The translations under genes were made by a program, and so were the position numbers. From contig CM072336.1 of the NCBI GenBank assembly GCA_036874045.1, forward strand, positions 5,298,501-5,362,500: 64,000 nucleotides of DNA, written 5' to 3'. The DNA comes from Cymodocea nodosa. Taxonomy: Eukaryota > Streptophyta > Magnoliopsida > Alismatales > Cymodoceaceae. Below the pieces are notes generated by a model. It did not search any database and had not been told where the DNA came from. It saw only the letters and a program-made list of their open reading frames with translations. This document shows positions 38,160-48,989 of the stretch, piece after piece. How positions within the stretch are numbered: position 1 is the stretch's first letter; the number at the start of each line of letters is the position of its first letter.

Positions 38160-41100
38160 TTTAAAGAAAACCGCATAAATGATCATAAGATTATTAAATT
38201 CAATAATTTTAGAGATCTGATATTTATAATAATCTACAATAGAAAAATTAAAGATGATGTTATTCAAAGGTAAAAGAAAGAAAGAAAGAAAGAGAGGAAT
38301 TTATCACAAGAGAAATTTTTTTATAAGGCATCTCTGTCTTTGCTTAAATATGCTACATAATACATAAGTTTAACGTTTGTTTTAGCCTGTGACAGAAACC
38401 AGACATATGTGTATTTGGGCAATAGTTGAAGCGGCACATCCGCTCCAAGCTTCAATGTGTAAATACTCTAAGCATCTGCTCCAGAAACACAATTCCTGAA
38501 ATACCCTCGCACAAACACGAGACGTCCTTAGAACCCCTTCAACCTGTCTGCCTATCACCACAAAACTCTTCAACAAGAGAACCCTTCACATAATCACTCC
38601 CCCGTCACTGCCCGTCACCACAAGGTTCGCCATCGTCGTCGCTGCTTTGCTCGAAATAGATGAGGACCTCAGAATAATTGCAAGAAATTTTAGCACAAGA
38701 GAATTAGAATTTCAAATCTTTTGAGTAAATTATTTGACAAGAGTACTACAATTGGATAATGTCGTTTCATTCCAGGATTGTCAGCAGATCCACGGCCCAA
38801 GCTGCAAGCTTAATGACTTCCAACCCTCCAAGCCTAATTGCCAATGACGAATGCCTTCAACAATAATCATGCAGCATTCAAAAGAATGTCTAAAACGGAG
38901 ACTGCTGCGAGATTAAAGAAATAAAAAGAAGCTGCCTTACAACAAATATCTAAAATATGATTTTTCTTAAGTACCTTACAAAGTGGAGAGCATAATAGTT
39001 AGTTAAATTGATTAATGTATTGAAGTATGTATTTCAAAAATATGGTACTTCAATAATAGTTTCGTTATAGAGCATTGCATTGTTAAAGTTTGAAAAACCT
39101 TCTTCACGGCTAATATTTTTGTAACTGATATAGTTGAAAAAATGTCAAGGATGCTTACAAAAAGGGCAAATGATGGTGTTAATGATAAATGAAGTTGCTT
39201 TTTCTTATAGTTGTCATCATCTTTTGTATTTTTAATTATATGTGTACTTCGTAATTCACCAAAAACATTTCAGACTATTTCACATATTCAGGTTTATGTA
39301 ATGCATCATTAATTTATATTTACGTGCTTATTTTTTGATTAGTGGTATTTCGAAAAAACATATCTGGAATGCAACAATAACGTTGTATTATATGTTGAAT
39401 AACTGCTCATTAATTTACATATAACGTAGTCATCATTAATTTATCTATCTGTAATAACACAATTATCATGAACACATTTTAATTTGTTAAAGTCAATATA
39501 CACGTTTGTTTAAAAGTTATGTTCTTTACGATAATAAACGTTAAATTATGTTAAAATAACGTCGATAAATCTTTAATATATGTTTAATGTCAATAAAGGT
39601 TTATATATTAAAATAACACCAATAAATGTTTTACATGTTTAATACGTACATCAATATGTTTTCTCAAATTAATACAAAAATGTGTTTAATATATCATAAC
39701 GAGATTATCATAAAAAATTTAGAAAAATATTTTGAAAATATTATCTTCCAATTATCTACTGTATCCTATTAAATAATTTATAATATTAACAAAAACAATA
39801 AACAGCTCATCAAATATTAATAACATTACTCATTTTCTAAATAAAAAATAAATTTGGAAATCTACAAATAATATTATTCTAAAAAACAAATACCACTCTT
39901 AAACTATTACTTTTTTGGGGAGCAAAAGGTTGACCTATAGGTTGAGTTGGATTCTGCATGGGACAATCCCATTCGAACGAGGAGAGTGGAAGCTAAAAAA
40001 TGAAACTTAAGACGGGCAGGCAAATTAATAATTCATTGATCTCTTCCTGGAAAAGAATTGATTTCAAGCTAGCTGTTCACAGTGATCCCCGTCTACACAC
40101 GGAGCACCTTCTTTATTTTGCATCATTCCTTAATTTCGAGGGAAGTGCCACATCTATAGCTGCCGTTGATTCCTGGTTCTTGACGAATCCTTCTTTGGGA
40201 TTCTCTTGGTCATTCATTCGTTCTCTTTCTTTCTAGAATTTGACCGGGATCTCTCAGCTATTTAGCTTTTATGATGATATAAGTCGATCGTTTTATGATT
40301 TCAGGCAGCTATCTAAATTAAACATGAAATGCTCACGTCTAACCCTTGCATTATTTGATTCGTCCTCAAGACCATAATGGTGTTTGTTCAGACTGAAGGA
40401 AATAGTGATCTCTTTATATTTCAAATTCATCCTCAAAACTTTACCTGATATAGGAAATTCTTCGCCGAAGGTTCTGTACATCATCCCGGGACTTCCAGAT
40501 CCTTGTTAATTTCCGATTGTAGAACGCAGACAACGTTAATGCAGCTAACACCGGTCTATGCTATGATTCTTGATTATTTTTTGCTTCATATTCGCGTCTG
40601 ATTCCGATTCTTCTTTGTTTGCTTCTCCACTTATGGTTCATCTGCGTGCTTAGCATCTGCAGCATGCAATTTATATTGTTGCAAATCGTTTCTGCCTTTT
40701 AACGATCATCGAGTTCATGGAACGCACGACATCAGGTTTCTAAACCTGTCTGTGGAGGATCGGTACCGGGCTTTTCTTTTTTAATTGATAGTAATATATA
40801 AGCGTGGAAAATCTTATATTAGAGAGCGCAAAAACAGAACTTGAACTACAACGAAATCTTGTCATTTATTATTAATTCATTTTGAGATAAAATATTTTAC
40901 AATAAACATCGAGATTAAACCCTGATCACTCAGTCTTAATTAACTGGACCGCTTGTTGGCATATATCTTTCTCCTTTTCCATCCCATGGGGGAGTTCAGT
41001 TGGCAGGCATCCTGGGGAGCAACGTTCTTGCACCGTCCAGATATGGGATTACAGATACGTATTTAGGGTTCATCTTGTGTAATGGAATGGCAGGCTGCTG

Positions 41101-41466
41101 ATGACCAATCATGCATGCATCTTTATTATTATATCCAATCTCAGGTACCAGCTAAGATTCTCAACGAGGAATGCCATTGCATTATTGAATGAACTAATGT
41201 TTTGCCTTCTAGAAAGCTAGTTTTGCTTGAAATCAAATACAATGCTTGATTTACACAATTTTTCAATGAAAATTAATGTTGATAATGACTTATATATCTA
41301 AATAAAGATCATCATCATCGTCAATAATAACAAATATTGTACATATTAAATTAATATAATTGGAGATTTAATGGTGCAGGGATCGGAATTTGGCTATATC
41401 TTCTCTTCACAATGCCGGTATGCATCCCAGCCTTGTGCTCTTCACGTTTTCAGGCATGGGCCGACA
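38160..41466. other. Intergenic, AT-rich
   Basis: A short AAAG-type microsatellite lies near 38273-38293. At 39.54-39.66 kb a phrase of the type TTAAAATAAC...ATAAATGTTT recurs two or three times as an imperfect tandem of roughly 60 bases. ORFs (for example 40000-40236) are short and unrecognised. The last kilobase is presumed upstream region of the ammonium transporter gene. Confidence 0.5.
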
Positions 41467-41476
41467 TATATTTATA
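41467..41476 (+). promoter_or_regulatory. Candidate TATA box of the ammonium transporter gene
   Basis: TATATTTATA lies 44 bases before the ATG at 41521, followed by a CT-rich stretch. If used, transcription would start about 20-25 bases before the ATG, giving a very short leader. Confidence 0.45.
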
Positions 41477-41520
41477 TCCATCTCCTCTGCCCCAGCTTCC
41501 TCTCCCATCCTGCTCTGGCC

Positions 41521-43197
41521 ATGGCCGTCAACTGCACCGCCCTCCTCCAGAGCTCCCCTGGGACTGGTCTTTCGGCCGCCTCCTCGTCCTTCATCTGCCA
41601 GCGCTTTGACAACATCAATGCCCAGTTCGAGGCCGTGTCGAACCAGTTCGCGGATGCTGCCTTCGCCGTCGACAACACCTATCTCCTCTTCTCCGCGTAC
41701 ATGGTGTTCGCCATGCAGCTTGGATTCGCCATGCTCTGCGCAGGCTCTGTCCGGGCCAAGAACACGATGAATATCATGCTCACCAATGTCCTCGACGCCG
41801 CCACAGGCGGCATCTCCTATTACCTATTCGGCTACGCCTTCGCTTTCGGGACCCCGTCCAACCCCTTCATCGGGAAGCAGTTCTTCGGGCTGAAGGAGCT
41901 GCCTTACGAGGGGAACGACTACTCCAACTTCATGTACCAGTGGACATTCGCTATTGCCGCCGCCGGTATCACGTCCGGCTCCATTGCGGAGAGGACCCAG
42001 TTCGTGTCCTACCTCATCTATTCTTCCCTCCTGACGGGATTCGTCTACCCCGTCGTGTCGCACTGGTTCTGGTCCGCGGATGGGTGGGCCAGCCCGTTCA
42101 AGAACGACACCGGCGGCCTGCTGTTTGGAACTGGATGCATAGATTTCGCGGGTTCCGGCGTGGTGCATATGGTGGGTGGGATCGCTGGCTTTTGGGGTGC
42201 TTTTATCGAAGGGCCCAGGACGGGGCGGTTCGACCACAGAGGCCGATCCGTTGCACTTCGCGGCCACAGCGCTTCTCTCGTCGTGTTGGGCACGTTCATG
42301 CTTTGGTTCGGATGGTACGGTTTCAACCCCGGCTCCTTCACCACCATCTTCAAGAGCTACGGACCCTCCGGCACCATCAACGGCCAATGGTCTGCCATCG
42401 GCAGGACGGCCGTGATCACCACCCTCGCTGGCTGCTCCGCCGCGCTCACCACGCTATTCGGAAAGCGGATGATGACCGGGCACTGGAATGTCGTAGACGT
42501 CTGCAATGGGCTTCTTGGAGGGTTTGCGGCCATCACATCCGGTTGCTCCGTCGTTGAGCCGTGGGCGGCCATCATCTGCGGCGTCGTTGCGGCTTGGGTG
42601 CTTATTGGCCTCAACAAACTCGCGGCGATCTTCCAGTACGATGACCCACTCGAGGCAGCGCAGCTCCACGGTGGCTGCGGTGCCTGGGGTCTCATCTTCA
42701 CCGGCCTCTTCGCTAAGAAGTCATACATGATGCAGGTGCACGTCATAATATTTTTTACCTCACTTCCGAAATACATATCTATACATCTCTCTCTCTATCT
42801 ATATATATATATATCTATGTATATAAGTAACATTTGAATAGCATGCATGCAGGTGTACGACGATCGGATAAATAAGCCATACGGGCTGTTGATGGGCGGA
42901 GGAGGGAAGCTACTGGCGGCGCAGATGGTGCAGATAACTGCGACTTTTGTATGGGTGACGGCGACGATGGGGCCGCTGTTCCTGCTGCTGTCCAGGATGG
43001 GGCTGCTACGCATCACGTTGGAGGGAGAGATGGCTGGAATAGACCGGACCAGTCACGGCGGGTTCGGCTACGTCTACCACGACGAAGACGACGACAGCTT
43101 TCAGGGCGTGCCACCGGCGGAGTCCTTTCTCAAGTCCTCCCGGATCCATACACAGCCGACGCCCGGTACAACGCCGTCGCCGCCTCCTGTTGTGTAG
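41521..43197 (+). CDS. AMT1: AMT1-type high-affinity ammonium transporter
   Basis: Two exons, 41521-42735 and 42853-43197, encode about 519 residues, the expected size for plant AMT1 proteins, which have eleven membrane spans. The AMT signature starts [19 protein letters not shown], with the conserved Asp at residue 208 and the twin pore histidines at about 216 (VVHMV) and 383 ([10 protein letters not shown]). These proteins carry ammonium across the plasma membrane into the cytosol as trimers. The cytosolic tail holds [12 protein letters not shown]; Thr471 occupies the place of the regulatory threonine whose phosphorylation shuts the trimer in Arabidopsis AMT1;1 (T460). The intron lies just before VYDD, near the 3' end. 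The ATG at 41521 (MAVNCTALL) was preferred over the upstream in-frame ATG at 41371, because the extra part spans the candidate TATA box and is not AMT-like. Exon 1 is very GC-rich against AT-rich flanks. Confidence 0.95.
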
Positions 43198-45608
43198 ACT
43201 ATACTAGTACTTCGACAGGAATACATGCTTGAGTACCATCATCCGTTGTCACCTGATGGATTTCTACTTGATAGATAAATTATATTAAGCTTTTGTTTGA
43301 ATCGAATTGAAGGAACAGCACTACCAGATTTTATGTTCAATTAGTTTAATTTTCATAATTTGAAATATACTTCCCTGATTTAATGATTTTTAATTGCGAA
43401 GATTAATCTCTAATTGTGTATAGCATTAGTTTCTGTACATAGAAATCTATAATCTTAGCAATGAGCTTTTAATCGGTGAAGACTTAAACTATGAAAAAAA
43501 TATAAAACTACGTATTTTAGGTCAACTGAAGATATTAGAATTGGTCGATATCATGTAAGCAGTGGGAACGAGGATTTTATTTCTTGGGATCAAAATTGGT
43601 GCTTATTTCTCTCCCGCTCTTCTCACCGGCTCCGCCTAGCCAGTTGGTGGTGATGATCCACACTGCACTTTGGGTTGGCACTCTTTTCTAATGTAATTTT
43701 TTATTGAATAATTAAAAACAGATGGACTTGGAGGAATCACCTTTTTTAAGTAGAGGCAGGCACGATTGGATTTCGTTGGATTTAAAGGAAAATCGTAAAT
43801 ATCGACTTGAATAATTTATGGGTCAAAATAAATCATTCAATTCTTGAAATTGAATTGAACTACTGGACAGCTAAAAACCGCTACTGTACTTTTTGGTACA
43901 CTTGCTACTTCTCTCTTCTACTTGACTCCTACGAGAATAGAAGAAATCGATGAAAGAGGAATAATTTTATAAGCAAACATAAAACATTTTTATATATAAA
44001 CTACATAAAGAAAATAAACACAATTCAAATAATGTATGTAGGATTAAAACCGCACACAACCCTTAATTCTATTCTACTACAAACTTACAGCATCTAACTT
44101 GTAACTGACTAAAAAACAATTCAACAAACTTAGACATAGCAAATGTATAGAGAGATATAAAAACCAGTTGCTACGACGGTAACGACAAAAAGAAGTAAAA
44201 GTTGTCGTAGCAAAAATAATAACAACAATCTGTAGTTGTTATAAGAGAACAACAACAGGAATTATCAAAGCTTAAAAAGAACTGTAATACTTCCACCTTT
44301 TCTTACTTTTTTACACAATATTTTTCTATTCTTTCATTTTTCTCTATTTTTTTTGTACTTCCACCACTATGAACATAATTTTTTCCTTCTCTCACCCCCT
44401 CTCTTTTTTCTCCTCCTTTCTTTCCTCTCTCATTTTTTCTCTCTTTTTTTCCCCATTTTTTGACATTCTCGTACCACACTTCCTTCTTCATTTGTCTATC
44501 TCCACTTTTGCAACCCTAATGAGTACAAGCAATGATGAATATTCCTCTGCCAAACAACATTGTAAAAGCATTAGTAAATACCCAACTGTCAAGTTCAACT
44601 TGAAAAGAGTAATGCGCTTTGTGTTGGTGTAGTCTAAAGGTCCTGACCAACACCTATGATAACGCATCTGAAGATGATACCACGTATCCCATCTCATCCC
44701 TAATGGCTCGAGCATCTCATAGGACTTTGACAAGATTGATGATGGCGATGAGCCTTGGTGCAAAAAATAAAAGAAAGTATGAGAAAATTTAAAAAGGGCT
44801 GACAAGTAGAAAGAAGGGTAGAAGACGACACAAGGGTAGAAGACAATGAAGGAAAAATCGAGCGATGCAAGAAGAGGAAGGAAGACAGGAGGCGACCATA
44901 ACAAAGGAGTCTAGAGGCCTTGGTTGTGACAAACAAGTTGAATGGTAGGGAAAAAAATATTGGAGTAAGTATGTCAACGACAATTTAAAATGGTAGAGAC
45001 AAACCAATGGTGGCAACCTAGATAGATACCAACGGCCATGGTGTGGTGATTGGAAAGAGAAATGACGACTAAGATTTCCAAAATCAAAGCTCTAATATTA
45101 TATGAGAGCATAAGAAATGTTGAGGGTGAAATGATTTTTTAAACAAATGTGAGACCCCTATGTATAAAAGTAATACAAAGAAGACAAATACAATATAAGT
45201 AACATGAGACTAAATCCTTGATCTAATATTCTCTAATAATTCTTTATTGTATCTCCACTCCTTTGGCAAGGAACTACTCCCAAGATTCACAAGAACTTGG
45301 TGAAAACTATATACTCACATTTTCTCCCTTTCTCTTCTCTTTTTATCTCAAGAAAAATTCATACGAAAACCCTCCTTCACTCTACATTTATGGGACGTTG
45401 AGATGTTTTAGAGTCATTTAAGGATGTAGCATAGGTAAGCTTTCCTAACTTCAAGCTCGACAAGGTATGGGCTTGGCTACCCCTAATCAATAAAGATTTA
45501 TTTTCACAAAACTGAACCTGCCGTCTACCAAACACCACAAGGATCCTGCCAGCGCTAGCTTCAGTCAAGCACCAACAGGATGTTTCAAGGAGATCCCATG
45601 GTTCGGAA
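43198..45608. other. Intergenic with pyrimidine-rich tract and possible LTR remnant
   Basis: A CT-rich low-complexity stretch lies at about 44.3-44.5 kb. At 45090-45101 the minus strand reads a degraded form (9 of 12) of the TGGTATCAGAGC tRNA-Met primer site of copia elements, followed on its right by sequence that could be a decayed LTR. No gene is recognised in either strand. Confidence 0.45.
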
Positions 45609-47582
45609 CTAGATGTTCCTAACTAAAAAGCTTTTACGATAGATATCAAGTACCCATAGGAGATCTGTGGAGCTCACAGTCCAGACATGCCCAGGCAGTG
45701 CAGTCGGAAGACCTTCCCCAATTTCCTCGCATCTTTCTTCAACATACACTACCTCCCTCCGCTTTCCTTCCCCCCACAAGCTCTTAACCAGCAGCGATTT
45801 TGTTGGTGAATCAGGAAACAAGTTTGAATTCCTCATGTCTTCAAATGTCCTCAGTGCTAAAGCTGCTCTGTTGTACTTGACATATGCCCGAATCAGTATT
45901 TGGTACATATGAGAATCTGGTTCAATTCCGCATTTCTTCGCCATTCCAAAGATCGTGTGGACCCTTTCCAATTCACCCTCTGATGCGAAAAATTGCAGCA
46001 GACCAGAAAACGTTTGTTTGTCAGGACGAACACCACCCAACAGCATCTCTTCAAGAATGATCATGATATCGGCATCTCTCTTACATTTGGAAAGTGTTCG
46101 AAGAAGGGCAGAGCACAGAAGTGCATGATTTGAGTTGGAGATTGTGCCACAAATTGAATCAACGTCCCGGAATATCCTTAAAGCAGCATCAGGTCTCTTT
46201 GAAACGCCATAGAAATCCACGAGCAACCGGATGGTTGAGAAAGGCAGCAGAATCCCTTCTACTTTCACCTTGGAAATTAGCTTCTCCACCAGTCCATCAT
46301 GCCCATTTCTTGCAAGAATAGCCATCATCCTCGACACCGTGTGACGATCATGAGTGAACCCCCCAGGTTTGTGAGCCACCCATGTAAAGAACTTCCAGGC
46401 AGTCTCTGCCTTCTTGAAACCTCTCAAAATCTTGCATACCAACCTGCTCGTCCACACCAATTTTGCTTTCTCCAATGCCTCTACGGCATTTGTGTCCCAG
46501 TCACTCAAAGCACTTGCCAAAGCATTTGGATCCAACCATGGCTTCAGTTTTGTGCTGTCACAGCCGTGATTGCCCCTGTCATCGACGTCATCGTCACTGC
46601 TGTTTCCACTAGACTCCCCCACATATGCAATCCTACTGTCAGGTTTCATGTCATCATCAAACTCCTCCATCTCCTCATCGTCAAACCCTGCCTCTCTCAT
46701 CTTTCGAATTGCCACCCGCACACCTTGTGGAGGCAGCATACCGTCAATCTTCATCTCCTCGATCACCTTCTTCACCTCCTCAAATCGTCCCATAGACGCA
46801 AATCCTTCAGCAAGCACATTATACTGCTTTGACGTCCTACGAATTCTCATCAGTGGCAATCTCTCGAACAATTCCAGTGCATATCCTAACTTTCCTGCTC
46901 TAACCAAGTGAGCGATAATCACCGTATACGTCCTCGAATTCGGCAATGCCCCCTCCCTGACCATGTCCTCGAACAACACCACGGCGTCAGAATCTCCCCC
47001 TCGAGAAGCATGAAGCCCCAATAAAAGGTTGTAGGACTCGGCGCACGGGTGTCCGCGGCGGCCGGTGGAGCGAACATCGTCGAAGGCACGGAGAGAAGAC
47101 TGGAGGTCTCCAGCGCAAGCGAACCAGCGGAGCCGGTCCATGGGGGAAGGAGGGAGGGTGTTGGGGTAGGATCCGGCTTCAACGGCGGCGAGGAGGGAGT
47201 GGAGCTCGCCGGTGCGGCGGGAGAGCGCGAGTGTCTTGGCTAGGGCGTGGATGGTCTGGGAGGTGTGGGAGGGGAGGGAGTGGAAGAGAGAGAGGGCGGC
47301 CTCGGGGGAGGGGGCGCAGCGGAGAGAATTGGCGATTACGAAGGGGTCGGTGGAGCTGGAGTGGATGGGAAATGGGTTGGCGGGGTCCTGGCGACGGAGG
47401 AGGAGGCGGAGGCTGTCGATGGCGCGAGCGCGACGGAAGTACAGGGAGAGAGGAGGAGAGGAAGAGGAGGAGGAGGATGAGAAGCGGCTGGGAACGGAGA
47501 GTGGTCCGAACTTCAAGAGTCGGACGATGGGAAGGTGGCGGGGAGCCATGAGCATCTTCTGCTTCGTCTCTCCTGTTTTCAT
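45609..47582 (-). CDS. P-class pentatricopeptide repeat protein
   Basis: An intronless 657-codon frame. The N-terminus is rich in Arg and Ser without acidic residues (MAPRHLPIVRLLKFGP, then a serine run), like a mitochondrial or plastid targeting peptide. PPR motifs of about 35 residues are visible at roughly 182-216 (SYNLLLGLHASRGG), 217-252, 253-285, and after an acidic linker (about 301-335) at 412-446, 447-482, 487-522, 523-557 and 558-592. No E, DYW or SMR domain follows, so it is of P class; such proteins bind single organellar transcripts and affect their stability, splicing or translation. The target is unknown. In-frame ATG codons at 47582, 47555 and 47549 compete; the third begins the most typical presequence. 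The 5' third is GC-rich, which produces several long shadow ORFs on the opposite strand. Part of its 5' end is duplicated near 49.0 kb. Confidence 0.9.
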   Translation of the reverse strand: MKTGETKQKMLMAPRHLPIVRLLKFGPLSVPSRFSSSSSSSSPPLSLYFRRARAIDSLRLLLRRQDPANPFPIHSSSTDPFVIANSLRCAPSPEAALSLFHSLPSHTSQTIHALAKTLALSRRTGELHSLLAAVEAGSYPNTLPPSPMDRLRWFACAGDLQSSLRAFDDVRSTGRRGHPCAESYNLLLGLHASRGGDSDAVVLFEDMVREGALPNSRTYTVIIAHLVRAGKLGYALELFERLPLMRIRRTSKQYNVLAEGFASMGRFEEVKKVIEEMKIDGMLPPQGVRVAIRKMREAGFDDEEMEEFDDDMKPDSRIAYVGESSGNSSDDDVDDRGNHGCDSTKLKPWLDPNALASALSDWDTNAVEALEKAKLVWTSRLVCKILRGFKKAETAWKFFTWVAHKPGGFTHDRHTVSRMMAILARNGHDGLVEKLISKVKVEGILLPFSTIRLLVDFYGVSKRPDAALRIFRDVDSICGTISNSNHALLCSALLRTLSKCKRDADIMIILEEMLLGGVRPDKQTFSGLLQFFASEGELERVHTIFGMAKKCGIEPDSHMYQILIRAYVKYNRAALALRTFEDMRNSNLFPDSPTKSLLVKSLWGEGKRREVVYVEERCEEIGEGLPTALPGHVWTVSSTDLLWVLDIYRKSFLVRNI

Positions 47583-47922
47583 GGCAAAGATGACTTTTTT
47601 TTTTGGGTTTTTTGGAATTTTTTGCCAAGACGTATCAAAATATATGTTTTTAAAAATATTTTTTTTATACCACTAAAATTAATAAAATGATTAATTTGTC
47701 TTTACTAAGAGAGAGAATCGATGCTTCTGGAAAATTATTTGGACTACATTTATGACGACGCTTATGGAAATGAGTGAAAAATGGTATGTGATAGAGTTTT
47801 ATACGAATACCGTTGGTTCTGACTGACTAAACCATAGATTATGCAATTTTAGTAATCTGGATGATTAAGCACTTCAGGAGCAGCGGCTGCAAAGATCGTC
47901 ATCGACGGCTTGCCCTGTCACT

Positions 47923-47976
47923 TCAGGATTCCCTTCCAAGGGCCAAGCTGATGCGCATCGCCCTGCCTTCAAGTTC
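47923..47976 (-). pseudogene. Orphan copy of the last exon of the chloroplast RRM gene
   Basis: On the minus strand a CTGCAG acceptor is followed by 54 bases encoding ELEGRAMRISLALGRES and a stop. The real last exon at 51402-51349 has the same length and differs only at the end (GKKS against GRES). No other exon of the gene lies nearby on the upstream side, so this is a stranded fragment of a tandem duplication. Confidence 0.88.
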
Positions 47977-48099
47977 CTGCAGGAAAACCCATTCATTCAT
48001 ACCCTCCTTTCTCCTCTTCACCCTAAATAAGTTCAAACAGAAAGCAAAAGGAACTTCAAGGAGAAGCAAAACAAAAGAGGAAAAGCAAAGATGAGTAAA

Positions 48100-48989
48100 T
48101 CAGTTTTCTCTATCTTCCTCCACCCTGTCTGCCGAGCATCCAAGGGTGGTAATCTCGTTGGCAGTAAGCACTTTAGGTAAAGCAGCAAGCGTGGGATCAG
48201 CAACAAGTCAGGCTATTCTACTTTCCATGCGGACTGAATATCATTAAGTTTTTCTATTCCTACACTTGCATAAATTATCTAACCAAAATGAAGTTAAGTT
48301 AATAGTTTTAGTAAATATCAAATTGATATCTAAAGAAGAGTTTTTAAAAATAAAATTATTTCTGTTCCACCAAGTGACCTAAAACAAAGCCACGAGCAGA
48401 AAATGTCAAGCAATTTTACATAAGGCAGATGAAGGTGTGAAGGAAGAGGCAAACATGATTTCAAAAGTCATCCAAGAAGATGAGTCTGAAGTCATTTAAA
48501 AAGAACAACCAAATGTCGCAAGGGATTAAGCAATCTACAAAAATATGTTTACTGGTTTCAATACACATTACATAAACTACAAATAGTATCTCATTTTCAT
48601 CTTTTATGTGCAAGATCAAGATTAAATTTAGAAAGAATTTTGTCATTAATAGCAAGTCATTCAAAAATCCTCACCTTAAGTGGCGCTGGTGTATGCCAGA
48701 TTTGCTTATAAAATTTGTATCTCATGCCTCTGTTCAGAAAGAATCTATAGTAAGATTTGGTAGTAAGGAATTCCTTCAAATTAAGATTCCAATGGATGGA
48801 ATCCTCAGCATTGCTAGGGGAGATTGAACTAAAAACATTTAAAAAGTTATTTAAGATATCATGGTGGGTGGCAATCTAAAAAGACCATTAGTGGGAAGGA
48901 GACGCAGCTCATCAGCCACATTTATTTTATCATTCTTAGCAGGAGCAAATAAAGTTGGATTAGAGTATTTGGCTAAGGTGTCTATGAGA
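48100..48989. other. Spacer between duplication copies
   Basis: AT-rich, with short unrecognised ORFs only (for example 48606-48827). It contains the junction between the two copies of the PPR-RRM interval duplication. Confidence 0.45.

Noticed and set aside
41371-41520. 50-codon N-terminal extension of the ammonium transporter
   Set aside because: It spans the candidate TATA box and lacks AMT-like sequence; MAVNCTALL is a typical AMT1 start.
47212-47676. Gly/Arg-rich plus-strand ORFs over the PPR 5' end
   Set aside because: Antisense shadows of the GC-rich targeting-peptide region of the PPR gene.
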